Shown in pieces: positions 46,265 through 57,478 of a stretch of DNA of 64,000 nt. A program made the translations under genes and the position numbers. Origin of the DNA: Dendrobium chrysotoxum (lineage: Eukaryota; Streptophyta; Magnoliopsida; Asparagales; Orchidaceae); NCBI GenBank assembly GCA_019925795.1, contig CM034314.1, forward strand, positions 21,755,774 to 21,819,773. The letters run 5' to 3'. Numbering within the stretch: position 1 is the first letter of the stretch; the number at the start of each line of letters is the position of its first letter. Below the pieces are notes generated by a model that worked only from the letters and a program-made list of their open reading frames with translations, was not told the DNA's origin and did not search any database.

Positions 46265-48080
46265 GAGTTGGATTGGACGGCCACTCTTGCATGACATCAA
46301 TTAACTCTCAGCTACAACAAACTTCTGATTAATTTAATTAAATTTAAAATTGCAACAATTATTTTAAAATTAAAATAGCATCAAGATAGAATGACAGATG
46401 ATTTAATTCATCTTTGTCTTACATCAAACAAGAAGTGTGAGAGTAGAAGAAAAAGACCATACAAATACCATAAGCGATTCAACTTGTTAGGCTTACATCC
46501 ACTATTCATTAGAAAAAAAAAAGGAGGAAATATTCCACTAAAATAAGAAAAAAAAAATTATTAAAAATCTCCAAAATTATGAGACACATAGACCAAACAA
46601 TAGATTATAAAGCAATTATCTTTGAGAGCACTAGAGAACCATGACAAGTGGCCCTTCTGGAGGCCATAGAATCCTCAAGATATGATGTCCAATCAGTACC
46701 ATTGCTGTGAATTCAAGATGAAACATAAAATCTAAAATTTTAGGTATCAATCCATTTAAAGTGATAGATTGAATATTTCTTCTTCTTCTTTTTCCGATAT
46801 TGAGCGTTTGAACTCAGAACCAAGCCTCCAGTGCATGAGGTAATCACCCAACCATTGGGCCAGCTTCTTCGGTGATTACGCTAGGGTTGGAGCTTGTAGT
46901 CCTCACCTTCACAATCTAATCGAAGTTAACAACATAGTGATGAAGGCAAGTCGACAGCATCTCGAACAGATCAAAAGGTCTCCTCCTATCTGATCTGAAG
47001 AGAAATAAGGCTTATATATATCTTAGAAAAACCTCATCATCATTTACTTTAACAAAGGGATTGCACAGGTGCAGACTGTTGTAAAATATTTGTTCAAAAT
47101 TAATAGAAATTTAATATAAATGATTTTAAGCTTAATTTTACGAAAGAAATAGCCTCAGATATTGTTTTACAAGTATTGTTTTACACTTTTTTATTCATGA
47201 TAATTAAAACAATTTGAGATTAAATAGCACTTTAAAATAAAATGCAGTTCGCTGCGAATGAGAAAAGACAACTATTTTACGCTATCTATAGCAAATTTAA
47301 GCTATAAACTAAAATTGTGACAAAAATAATAAAAAAATTTCTGAGATAAACAAATTATTAAAAGTTAGTTTTTGTATAAATTGAAATTGAATAAATTTTA
47401 AAATACTTCACCCAAATATATACACACAACAAATTATAAAACATATCAGTTTAAGTTAGAAAAGATTTTGTTTACTTTGATTAGTGTTCTTCAGACATCA
47501 TTAAATTTAGAGCAGAATAACCTTTATGAGATTTCTGTCAAAGAAACTTGGAGGATAGGTATATGTTTCATTAATGTGATATACACAGAGAATATTTTAA
47601 TGGTTTATACGTAATTTCAAATGAAAATAAATATTTGGCTTATATTTGTAACCTGGAAACTATTTATTTGCAAATGCATTTGCTTTCATATCATTGACAT
47701 GATTTACTATGGAGCTTACCTTCAAGCTTGAGCGAAACATGGCATAGCAGCTTAAGCAAAATCTGAAATTTCGGCTCAAAAAAACTTCCAGAAATCAAAG
47801 ATCAGATCTTCATTTTCTTACCAAAAAAATACAAAAGGTACAAACAGAAAGCTTGCAGCTTTGAAATGCGACAGAACAAAATAATAGTTTCAAATGAGAA
47901 CGAAATATTAACAAAAATTTTAAAACGATGATAAAAAATAGTTATAAAGGCGCTTTAATTGAAAAGTATGTGACTAATAATATAACGTTTTAATCACAGA
48001 ATTTAAAATAAAACACATCAACTAAAGATTGTTAAAAATTTCCATTAGAAAATGCAAACACTTGATAACAAACTCACACA
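46265..48080. other. 3' flank of MIR319, no gene recognised
   Basis: AT-rich. It contains a short GC-richer block (46800-46935) with a GTTTGAACTCAGAACC segment that is only vaguely tRNA/SINE-like. Part of it may belong to the MIR319 primary transcript, which is read leftwards. Confidence 0.4.
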
Positions 48081-48131
48081 AACGAAACTGTAGATGAAGA
48101 TAGAGAGTAACATAGCATAGGCAAAAAGAGA

Positions 48132-48152
48132 AGGGAGCTCCCTTCAGTCCAA
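48132..48152 (-). ncRNA. MIR319: Mature miR319
   Basis: 21 nt, TTGGACTGAAGGGAGCTCCC followed by T on the minus strand. It is identical to the GGGAGCUCCCU form of miR319 that I know from Arabidopsis; rice miR319 has GGGUGCUCCC. It loads into AGO1 and targets TCP mRNAs. Confidence 0.95.
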
Positions 48153-48294
48153 GCAAGGATAGCATAAGATCCGACTTTATCTCCCGCATCATTCATTCAT
48201 CTACTAAGCCTATATCATTTCTTCTGCAAATTCTTCTCACTTAGCATTTGAATGAATGAGTCGGCAGCTAAAGAAATCCTATCGCCATCCATGA

Positions 48295-48315
48295 GTGGAC
48301 TGAAGAAAGCTCTCT
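48295..48315 (-). ncRNA. MIR319: miR319 star strand
   Basis: AGAGAGCTTTCTTCAGTCCA followed by C on the minus strand, at the 5' arm opposite the mature miRNA. The usual mismatches of the family lie in the duplex centre. Confidence 0.88.
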
Positions 48316-48583
48316 TTAGTTATACTTCCCATGCTCAGCCTTCCATGATTAAGTTACTCTTAAAGAAAAATCACAATACAAAAATGAAATAACAACAACA
48401 AAAAAAAAAAAGCATAGTAACCATTTGAGGTAAAGGAAATGTTGGATGCATTGAACATGTAGAAGAGTGAGAAACAAGCGAAGTATAGGATCTTAGTAAG
48501 TTGGAAGGTAGAAGAGAGATTGACATGTTGAGAGCAGGAAGAGCTTCTTAGAGAATATATGGAAGGGATGAGGCAGAAGAGCC

Positions 48584-48592
48584 CTTAAATAG
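48584..48592 (-). promoter_or_regulatory. Probable MIR319 TATA box
   Basis: CTATTTAAG on the minus strand, about 270 bp upstream of the 5' arm. A start of transcription around 48550-48560 would be expected. No other TATA-like element in the next 250 bp looks as good. The inference rests on position and sequence only. Confidence 0.5.
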
Positions 48593-48599
48593 AGAAATT

Positions 48600-49216
48600 A
48601 TTCCCTTCGGAACCCGGATGGGAGAATTATCCAGATTCTATGAGGGTACATAGCAAATATATAATAAAAAATAAAATTATATATTTATTATATATTTACT
48701 ATGTATCCTCCCAAAAAAATGATTCTCTTATTGAGACTCCGCATATAATAATCTTTTCCTAAAATAAATAGGAGCTGAGGTCATATCAGTCAATTTTTAA
48801 AGAACAATAAATATTATTTATAAAAAACAAATAAGGGGGTGAGATTTAATATAATATCTTCTCTTCTTGTATTTTGGTCCTTGTAAAACCAAAACTCTGG
48901 ACTCCAGTTCTTACACTGACCTTTGGAATGTTTACTCCAGGCCCTGACGCCTCTCCTTATTTTCAAATGTTAAATGCTCACTTCAAATCAAAAAGAACAG
49001 AAAAAAGCTTTTTTTATTTTTATATTTAAAAAGCATTTAAGATCATAAATAAACTGCTACACTTTTCACTGTTATAATCAATTTTGGACTCACTATAATA
49101 ATTTTAGACTATAATATTTTAAAGGTTATTTTCTTATTAAAGGGTGTGAATGTTATTCGCACAATTTGAAATATTATCACTAAACGTAACTATTTAGTCA
49201 TGTATTTTAAATCATG
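48600..49216. other. Upstream region of MIR319
   Basis: No coding region. It holds the presumed MIR319 promoter, is AT-rich with a few GC-richer patches (48890-48960), and reaches the RTE fragment at 49238. No element boundary was seen. Confidence 0.4.
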
Positions 49217-49237
49217 TATAAATTTTTAATCAAATGA

Positions 49238-49544
49238 GTACTCGAAAAGGTTGGAATAGCTCCGATGGCAGATAAAATTAAAGAGAATCGTTTTAGATGA
49301 TTTGATCATAGAAAATAACGGCCTTCTGATGATCCGGTTAGGAGAATAGACATATTAGATTTGATCTAAAAAAAAATAGAAGTAGACCTAAAAAAACTTG
49401 GTCATAAAGTAATAGAAATGGCATTTTTTTTATTAAATTTAAATGAGAATTTAACTCTTAACTAAACACAATGGAAAGAAAAGGATTCATGTAGCTGATC
49501 CCACTTAGTTGTATAAAGGCTTGATGATGTTGTTGTTGTTGTTG
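49238..49544 (+). mobile_element. RTE LINE 3' fragment with TSD
   Basis: Matches the last 300 bp of the RTE at 35600-35900: AAGGTTGGA-TAGCTCC, GATCCGGTTAGGA, AAAAAGACTTGGT-like text, then TATAAAGGCTTGATGATG and the (TTG)n tail. It is flanked by an imperfect 21-23 bp duplication (TATAAATTTTTAATCAAATG at 49217 and its T-rich twin at 49545-49567). The piece is dead-on-arrival 5'-truncated and has stops. Confidence 0.9.
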
Positions 49545-49567
49545 TATAATTTTTTTTAATCAAATGA

Positions 49568-50041
49568 TCAATATTTATATTTTATTCAAAAAATTATGGA
49601 TTAAAATTTAATATATGACTAAAAATAATGCTCCTAATCATAATTTTACGAAAAATAAATAATAATTCATAAAAGAATTACCAGCTAAGCTGGCAAATAA
49701 AAAAATATGCATCAACAGCAAATTTTTTTTTTAATAAACTCAATCATGTATATTTCTCTTTGTTTCTTTGCTCTTAAAACAGGCTGTTTATATATATTTA
49801 TTGTTTATTCGTGTTATTGCAGAGGTGAAGCCGAGTCACAAACATGTTATTTTGATGTCGTTATTTAGCTGTATTTGATTCTGGTTGTCTCCATCCATGC
49901 AGAACTACGATTCCACTTGTCTTCGTAAGTATTTGGAGACTGCCACGTTAGCTGCTATTTTGCCATCTCTTGCGTTTGCCATTTTTTTATTTATGGGTTA
50001 TAGTTATATGATTGTCATAATTTAGCGTGATATAGCTACAT
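49568..50041. other. Unannotated spacer
   Basis: AT-rich left half and a less AT-rich right half (49820-49985). I recognise nothing in it. Confidence 0.4.
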
Positions 50042-50311
50042 AATTATATTGTGATATATATCTACTCAGCTGAAAGATCGCCCTAGCGCCGCTGCGGGCG
50101 ATTTTAGGTTTCCTGCTTTCCTTCCGTGTTCCCCTCGCCTCGGTGCCATTTTCCGACGTGAGTAATCTGATTTTTTCGCTGTTCTGTTCTGGTTCTCGTT
50201 CATGTGTGTGGCCCTGTTAGGGCGCTGGTTTGATGGCGGGGGATTCGTCGTCTACACCTTGGGGGAACGTTTCCTCTCAGGTACAAGATACGAAAAAAAG
50301 GCTTTTTCAGC

Positions 50312-51595
50312 ATGGATTCTGGGGGACCTTCTCCTCCTAAATCGCGATCGTTTAAGGAAGTTCTCTCTGGTTCATCGGCAGGTGATATCCTTCCCTCGTT
50401 AACTCAATCTACTTTCAATGGTGTGCCGGCTATTATGCTATCGGATGAAGAACTGCTCAAACTAGCTTCACCTTTTCAATTTACACTTGTTGGTAAATTT
50501 GGTCTGCGTAGGCCTAATCTAGATGCAATCCATGCATTTTTTGGCAGTCTGAAACTATCCGATTTTTGTTCTGTTGGCTTGTCGGATCCTAAGCATGTTG
50601 CAATCCAGCTTTCAAATGACTTATACTATAGTCTTGTTTTTGATCGTAGGTCTTACTTTATTCTTAACTGTCAAATGCATATTCTGAAATGGACTCCGTT
50701 CTTTGATGTTAGAGAAGAATCTCCCATTATGCCTATTTTGATCTCATTTCCTAATCTTAGACTTCATTTTTTCAATGCTAATGTTTTACATGCTGTTGGT
50801 TCAATTTTCGGTCGCCCCTTGCAAACCGACCAAGCTACTATCTCTAGAACCCGTCCATCTGTGGCTAGGATTTTGGTTGAAGTTGATATCACAAAGAAAC
50901 ATGCTAAAGAAGTTTGGGTAGGTTCTAAAGCTTTTGGTTACTTACAAAAGTTGGAATTCAAAAAAGTTACGGATTTTTGTACGCATTGTAAAAATCACGG
51001 CCATGCTATTTCTGATTGTTTCAAACTTCATTCGGATCTTAAGAAAAAGGATAATCCCTCTGTTGGGATAGTGACCGAGAACCAGATTCCCTTGAATCAT
51101 GTTGTTACCCCTACACCTATTGTGAAGTTTGGTAATGTTAATTTTAATATTCCAAAAAAGTTGGATATTCCTGATAATAGAATGGAATTTACACCTGAGA
51201 GAGTTTCTCCTTGTGAGAATCCTCTTGAGGAGGGTGATAAGTTTCCTAACCTCTTTGTTTCTATTGACTCGATGTTTCATAATAATGACAAGCCTTCTCT
51301 TATACTTAATGTGGATGTCAATGAAAAGGAAACTGTTTTGCAGGAATGTGAAGAAGGAGAATTTATCCCCAGAAATAATTCTGACCATATACGTGTGGAT
51401 CATGTTAATTGTATTGATAGAGGGGATCCTATTTCTTCATCTTCTCATGTTCTCTTTGATAGTGATCCCATAACTATTGATGGGGAAGGTACTTCTAAGG
51501 TGAATAAGAAGAAAAAGAAAAATGGCAAAGCTCCTTTACCTGATACACCTCGTTCTACTAGGGCTCAAACTTTTGCTAAAAGTTCCAATGATTAA
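50312..51595 (+). CDS. L1-1 ORF1, DUF4283 and CCHC knuckle protein
   Basis: 427 residues, intact. ORF1 protein of plant L1, which binds element RNA. N-terminus MDSGGPSPPKSRSFKEVLSG; then a DUF4283 domain (about 45-205: FTLVGKFGLRRPNLDAIHAF, LSNDLYYSLVF, HILKWTPFFDVREESPIMPI, RPSVARILVEVDIT). One zinc knuckle follows, CTHCKNHGHAISDC (~224-237; C-x2-C-x4-H-x4-C complete). The rest is acidic and low-complexity, with a basic end (VNKKKKKNGK). The start at 50312 gives the family's usual N-terminus. The stop overlaps the ORF2 start codon (ATGATTAA, 51588-51595). Confidence 0.9.
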   Translation: MDSGGPSPPKSRSFKEVLSGSSAGDILPSLTQSTFNGVPAIMLSDEELLKLASPFQFTLVGKFGLRRPNLDAIHAFFGSLKLSDFCSVGLSDPKHVAIQLSNDLYYSLVFDRRSYFILNCQMHILKWTPFFDVREESPIMPILISFPNLRLHFFNANVLHAVGSIFGRPLQTDQATISRTRPSVARILVEVDITKKHAKEVWVGSKAFGYLQKLEFKKVTDFCTHCKNHGHAISDCFKLHSDLKKKDNPSVGIVTENQIPLNHVVTPTPIVKFGNVNFNIPKKLDIPDNRMEFTPERVSPCENPLEEGDKFPNLFVSIDSMFHNNDKPSLILNVDVNEKETVLQECEEGEFIPRNNSDHIRVDHVNCIDRGDPISSSSHVLFDSDPITIDGEGTSKVNKKKKKNGKAPLPDTPRSTRAQTFAKSSND

Positions 51596-54500
51596 AGCCC
51601 TTATTTGAAATGTGAGGGGTATTGGGGGGAACGACTCTAGAATTAGAGTCAAAAACTTATGTAGAGTGCATAACATTCAACTGCTAGTTTTACTTGAACC
51701 TTTTATCTCTGCTGATAAACTTGTTTTTACTACATCTCGTTTGGGTTTTGATAAAATGTTTGCTAATTGCTCTAATAAAATTTGGATTATATGGAAGAGC
51801 AATTTTAACATCAACATTATTTCAAATTTTTCCCAAGTTGTTCATATGCAAATTTCTTGTTTTGATATTAACTATAATGCTTCTTTTGTTTATGCTGCGT
51901 GTACTAGATTGGGTCGGTTACCTCTTTGGGAGCTTTTATCGGAATTTTCTTGTAATTTAAATGGTCCTTGGTGTGTGGGTGGTGATTTCAATATAGTTTC
52001 TAATGCTAACGAAAGAGTGGGGGGCAATCCTCCTAATGTTAATGCTATGGAAGATTTTAATTCTATGATTTTTGATTGCAATTTACATGATATTGGCTTT
52101 ACTGGTGGTGCTTTTACTTGGAGTAGAAATACTATGTGGCAAAGACTTGATAGGTTGCTTTTTAATCATGAATGGATAAGAGATTTTCATATGACTCATG
52201 TTCAACATTTAAGTAGGACCTTTTCTGATCATGCTCCTTTACTTTTGACCATTTGTGCTAATAAAATGAGTCTCCCCTCGGTGTTTAGATTTAAAAATAT
52301 GTGGTTAACACATAAGGAGTTTATGAGTGTGGTTTATAATAATTGGCATGCCAATATTTTTCCTGATAACTCTATCAAGGTTATGCTTCATCTCTAGTCC
52401 AAGTTGAGTAGATTAAAACAAGTCCTTTCTTGGTGGAACAAACATGTTTTCAAAAACATTTTTTTTAATATTAAGGAAGCTGAAGCTAAGGTTTTGGAGT
52501 TGGATAAGATGTATGTGGAGAACCCCATTAATGATAACCTCTCTAATCTTGATAAGGCTAAACTTAACTTGTTTCAATTGCAAAATCAGGAGGAGATCTT
52601 TTGGAAATAGAAGGCTTCTGCTAAAATTGTCCTAGAGGGGGATAAAAATACCAACTTTTTTCATACTCTGGCTAATAAGAACAGAATTAGAAGTCATATT
52701 CATAAAATTCTCAACAACCAAGGGAACACTCTTGATACAGAAGATTTAATTGTTAACTCTGAGGTGGAGCATTTTAGAGAGATCTTCAATAACAATATAT
52801 CTATTACTCCTATAATGAATCCCAATGTTATCCCTCGCTTACTTGGTGAGGATGATAATATGTTGCTCACTAAATCTTCTTTGGAGGAGAAAATTTGGAT
52901 GACTGTTAAAGACATGAATGAAGATTCTGTTGCTGGTCCTAATGGTTTTTCTACTAAATTCTTTATTAAGACCTGGGATATTATTAAGTTAGATGTGGTG
53001 GAGGCTGTAGGAGACTTCTTTGAGGGCAACCCCTATCCTAAATTTTTCTCGTCTACTAATATTGTGTTAATCCCTAAAAAAAATTCTACCACTAAATGGA
53101 ATGACTTTAGACCTATTAGTCTTTGTAGTTTTTTTAATAAACTTGTCTCTAAAATTATTGCTTCTAGGTTGATGAACATCTTACTGAGAATCATATCTTT
53201 CAATCAAACGGGCTTTGTCAAAGATAGGAGCATTTTTGATAATATTCTTTTAGCCCAAGAGATTGCTCATGACATTAATGCTAAGGTAACTGGGGGAAAC
53301 TTGATCTTTAAACTGGATATTACCAAAGCTTACGATAATTTGAATTGGAACTTTCTCTACAATGTGATGTCTCTTTTTGGTTTTAGTCAATATTTTATCA
53401 TGCTTATTAAGAATAGTATTGAAAATTGTTACTTTTCTGTGCTCATTAATGATAGAAATCATGGTTTTTTAAAATGTACTCACGGCCTTAGACAAGGGGA
53501 TCCATTATCGCCTTCTCTTTTCATTATTGCTATGGAATATCTCTTAAGAGGCCTTGAGATGCTTTATAACACGTATCCTACTCTTTATTTTCATACTGTT
53601 GGTGGAATTCCAATTACTCATCTTAGTTTTGCTGATGACTTTATAATTTTTTTGAATGCTTCGATTAATAATGTTAAAACTTTAGTGTAATTTATGCTTC
53701 AGTTTCAAAATATGAGTGGGTTGTCCATTAATAATGATAAGAGCAGTTTCATTGCTAGTAAGTCAGTGAATCGTAGTAGAATTTCTACTATCAAAAGAAT
53801 TTGTGGTTTCAATTCTACTTCGTTTCCTATTAATTACTCAGGCACCCCTCTTTTTAAGGGGAGAAAAAGAAAGCTGTTATTTGATAATATTTTTACTATG
53901 TTTCAAAGAAAATTGTCCAACTGGTCTTCTAAATTTCTCTCCTTTGCTGGTAGGTTGGTCCTGATTAAAAGTGTTTAAAATTTGATCCCTATCTTTATTT
54001 TTCACACCTTACAACCTTCCTCCACTATTTTTTTGAGATGGAGAGAATGATCAATAAATTCTTTTGGGGTGCTAAAAATAATCATTCTTGTATTTATTGG
54101 GCTTCTTGGAACAAACTTTGTGGGGCTTTCAATGAAGGAGCTTTAGGTTGCAAGAATATTTTGGATATAGTGCATGCTTTCTCTCATAAACTGTGGTTTT
54201 TTTTTAGAGCCAACAATAGCTTGTGGGCTCAGTTTATGAATGTCAAATATTGCAAGGATCTTCATCCTCTCGTTTGTAACTTTAAATCTTCAGACTCTTT
54301 CATTTGGAAAAGGCTCTGCAACATCAAATGGGAGGCTGAACAATTTATTCAGTGGGGGCTGGGAAAAGGTGATATCTCTTTCTAGCAAGACAATTGGTTG
54401 GATAATTTCTTTATTGATACCTATCTTAATACCCACACGATTGATAATATTAAGGTTCACACTTTTATTCAGGATGGGGCTTGGAATGTGAGTAAACTGT

Positions 54501-55648
54501 TGGAGGTTATCCCGAATGATTTGATTAATATACTTTTGCATGTTCCTTTGCAATTAGATTGCAAGGATATTATTCTTTTTAAATTATCTTCCTCTGGTAA
54601 TTTTAATTTGAAAAAAGTTTGGGATGCTACTAGAATTAAAGGGGATGTCTCTCAAATATTTGCTTCTATTTGGCATAACAATATTTCTTTATCTTATTCT
54701 ATTTTGGCTTGGAGATGTCTGAAGGGTTATCTTCTAGTCGATGTTTTACTTTGGAGAAAAGGGTTTATTTTTCCTTCTAAATGCCAATGTTGCTTTAATA
54801 TTGAGAGTGTTAACCATGTTTTCATTAATGGGACTATAGCTCAACATGTTTGGTGCTATTTCTTTAACTTGGATGATAAAGGTACTATGGATGTTAATTA
54901 TGATGTTGCTTCCATTCTTAATCATTGGTTCTCTAGCACTAAAGGTCACATCTATAATTTAATGCCTATTCTGATTATGTGGTACCTTTGGAAGGCTAGG
55001 AATGATTCAAAGCATAATGAGATTAAGATGGATGCTAACCAGATTATTTCCAATGTTAGAAATAAAATTTTGCCATTTCAGTCTGTTAATCTTATTTCTG
55101 TTAAAAACTTAAAAAATTGCCATCATTTAGCTATTCAACTTGGCATTCCTACTGATAATCAGAAGGTGGAAAAGTTTAATCGTATTGTTAGGTGGTTAAA
55201 ACCATCTTTCCCTTATGTGAAACTGAATTCTGATGGGTCGGTTGGTACCATTTGTGCGGGCATGGGTGGTATCATTCGTAATCATAATGGTGGTGTTATT
55301 ACTGCTTTTTCTGGGCCTCTTAATTTATGTACTGTTATTACTGCTGAACTCATGGCTTTGGCTCATGGGCTGAACATCTGTCATAGGGTGGGTATTAAAC
55401 ATGTGGTTATTGAGGTTGACACTATGCTTTTAATTAATATTATTCATAATGAGATGAATGGGAATCCTAATGATTTCTATATTATTAGAAAAATTAAGCA
55501 TTATCTTTCTACTCTAAATTTTTTGATCTCTCATATTTTTCGTGAAGGAAATGCTTGTGCGGATTGGTTAGCCAAGCTTGGGTGTAATAATGAGGTGTTA
55601 ATTGAATTTGAAGTGAAATCTTCCTACTTTGTTAAGAGGTCTGATTAA
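51588..55648 (+). pseudogene. L1-1 ORF2: endonuclease, RT and RNase H, broken
   Basis: Multifunctional protein for target-primed reverse transcription. The ATG at 51588 overlaps the end of ORF1 by 8 bp. Apurinic-type endonuclease (51609-52260): NVRGIGGNDSRIR, GPWCVGGDFNIV, FTWSRNTMWQRLDR, SDHAPLLL. RT (52900-53700): VAGPNGFSTKFF, FRPISLCSFFNKLVSKIIASR, DITKAYDNLNW, LRQGDPLSPSLF, catalytic FADDFII. A zf-RVT-like region follows, then RNase H (55210-55590: NSDGSVGT, TAELMALAHGL, FREGNACADWLAKLG). Stops: TGA 51606, TAG 52395, TAG 52608, TAA 53688, TAA 53976, TAG 54383; plus one frame change in a T run near 54027. At least four fit C-to-T or G-to-A. Confidence 0.93.
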
Positions 55649-56694
55649 CATGGACAAATGTGGTCTCCCCTATCTCCGTAATACGTGATGTTTTTTCTAT
55701 TTTCTTTCTGTTTCTGGTTTTTGTTCCCAGGTGTTTCAATTTCTTGCTTCATTATTTTGGCATCTCATATTGATCTGGTTTTGGTTTTTTGTTGTTGCCA
55801 TTCCGGGAAGTATCCGATCTTGTTCTTTTGTGTTGAGTTTTTGCTTAGGTTATGCTCTTTGTGGTCTATTGGTGTTTCTTCTTTGGGTGGCTGAGTTGTT
55901 TTCCTGGCAGCTGATTCCTCTTCCTGTTTCATTGGTTTTTGTTCGGTTGCAGAGTCTTTTTATTAGGCCCCTATTTTTGAGTTTTTGTGGTGTTCTAGGG
56001 GATGTTTTCTGGAATGATTTTCTGTTATCTGAATTGCTTATTTGGACCTCTTTTTTAATTTACCTCATGACAACTATAAATGCTGGTTTGGCTGTTAGGT
56101 GGCTGGATAAGATTTCTATCTTACCTGATAGTATCTCAGTGGTTGGTTGTTCTTGTTCTGGTTTATGCTACCAGGTCCTTAATTCGTTTGATATTGAGGC
56201 TGCTGGTTTTATCCTCACTGAAACTGTTATTTGGAACAATATTGGGTTTGACATCTCTTCTCAACTTATTAATATTAACTGTTTGATGCTTTACAATTGT
56301 TATTCCTGGTTACACAATCTCTATCACATTACATATCTTTTTTGGAGTTTTTTAACTGTGCAGGTTACAAGGCGAGACATTTGGCGTGTCTTTTTTGGCA
56401 GGATGTTCGTTTTTCCAGGCCGTTTGGTATTTGGATTTTAGCCATCCTTTTTTGCAGGAAGAATGTGCTTATTGATATTTTACTGTTCTTCCTTTTTAGG
56501 AGTCCTTTTTCTTGCAGATTTAGAATGTTCTTAGAATTTTTTGTAATTCTTAGCACAAGGAACCACGAGCTCTTAAGTTTTATTTTGTTCTTTTTTATAG
56601 CTCTTTTGAGCATTAGCGAGCTAGAGGTTCCTTTTAAGGACCTTGTAACCCCTTCTTATAATTAACACGTAGGCCCCACCGTGGGTTAAAAAAA
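55649..56694 (+). other. L1-1 3' UTR and poly-A tail
   Basis: T- and G-rich 1.0 kb with open frames (longest 236 codons at 55731-56441, hydrophobic) that arise from T-rich sequence. L1-2 has the same WLLGGW-like piece in a different frame, which speaks against a conserved protein. The segment GAGCATTAGCGAGCTAGAGG...CTTGTAACCCC and the final TAGGCCCC are shared with L1-2 and L1-3. The element ends in about nine A. Confidence 0.75.
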
Positions 56695-56784
56695 AATTAT
56701 ATTGTGATATATTACAAAATATAGCTTTTGTGAGGAAGAAAATGTATAAAATCATTTTATTTTTTATATAAAAATTTTGTATTT

Positions 56785-56997
56785 GGAGTAGCTCCAGTGA
56801 AAGATATTAGAGAGAGTCCTTTTAGATGGTTTGGTCATATAAAACGGAGGCTTTTCGATGACTCAGTTAGGAGAGTAGATGTATTAGTTTTGACTTATGT
56901 TAAGAAAGGTAGACATAGACTTAAAAAGACTTGGTTATAAGATTTAAATGAGAATTTGACTCTAAACAACATTTAAAAAGGCTTGATGTTATTGTTG
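56785..56997 (+). mobile_element. RTE LINE 3' fragment with TSD
   Basis: Matches 35600-35900 again, with a deletion (GGAGTAGCTCCAGTG, GGTTTGGTCAT, TTGACTTATGTTAAGAAAGG, then a short TTG tail). Flanked by TATAAAAATTTTGTATTT at 56767-56784 and the near-twin at 56998-57015. The insertion lies just downstream of L1-1. Confidence 0.88.
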
Positions 56998-57015
56998 TAT
57001 AAAAAATTTGTATTT

Positions 57016-57464
57016 TATTGAAGGATTATTTTAAATATAAGTAAAAAAGCATACATATGAAATAAAAATAATAAATATATCACACAATTTATTTCTAAAA
57101 ATAGAATTTTTTTAATTTCAAAATAGAAAATATTTGCATCATGGTTGCAAGAAAATAAAACATGAGATAATAGATCAATCATGCTTGCAAACTCATAATC
57201 AAAATAGAAGTATTGCTATAAAACTAAAGAATTCATGTCATTTTTCAAACTAATGCTTTCTCTTTTGTAATTATCTTGTAAGTACAAATACTCTATGACG
57301 CCTGTGGGGGATCTCCCACATCCTCATATCATTTGAAGGTAAAGGTCACCATCTACATAATGAAAATCAAAACCACCATCCCCATAAAAAACTATCTCAT
57401 GATATCAATACAATTATTGTGAAATTGCTCAAAAGATGGAACATAAATATATAGCTTGAAGTAA
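57016..57464. other. Unannotated AT-rich spacer
   Basis: No gene, repeat or element boundary recognised. Confidence 0.45.
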
Positions 57465-57478
57465 TAATAATCAAAGGG

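Larger units (their letters stand above)
48115..48335 (-). ncRNA. MIR319: MIR319 microRNA precursor
   Basis: Minus-strand stem-loop of the miR159/319 family. The 5' arm is AGAGAGCTTTCTTCAGTCCA (star strand, 48295-48315). The 3' arm is the mature miR319. The intervening arms also pair in the way special to MIR319: GCCGACTCATTCATTCAAAT (48250-48269) with ATGAATGAATGATGCGGGAG (48183-48202). This long conserved upper stem is characteristic of the family and is cut from loop to base. In plants miR319 guides cleavage of TCP transcription-factor mRNAs that control leaf and petal growth. Only host gene recognised in the window. Precursor ends are approximate. Confidence 0.95.
50060..56694 (+). mobile_element. 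Full-length L1 LINE (L1-1) with 18-bp TSD
   Basis: 6635 bp from a GC-richer 5' UTR to a poly-A tail, flanked by AATTATATTGTGATATAT at 50042-50059 and 56695-56712 without mismatch. It contains an intact ORF1, an ORF2 with endonuclease, RT and RNase H but several stops, and a 3' UTR shared with L1-2 and L1-3. The unaltered duplication marks a fairly young insertion, yet ORF2 is broken, so it is unlikely to move by itself. Confidence 0.93.

Noticed and set aside
46790..46935. SINE or tRNA-derived repeat
   Set aside because: A GTTTGAACTC segment resembles a B box, but no A box, tail or target duplication could be found.
50202..50402. Separate small ORF in the L1-1 5' UTR
   Set aside because: It overlaps the start of ORF1 in another frame and is not present as a frame in L1-3 or L1-4.
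55731..56441. 236-codon hydrophobic frame in the L1-1 3' UTR as a membrane protein gene
   Set aside because: T-rich sequence gives such frames by chance. The homologous 3' UTR in L1-2 is open in a different frame, so no protein is conserved.
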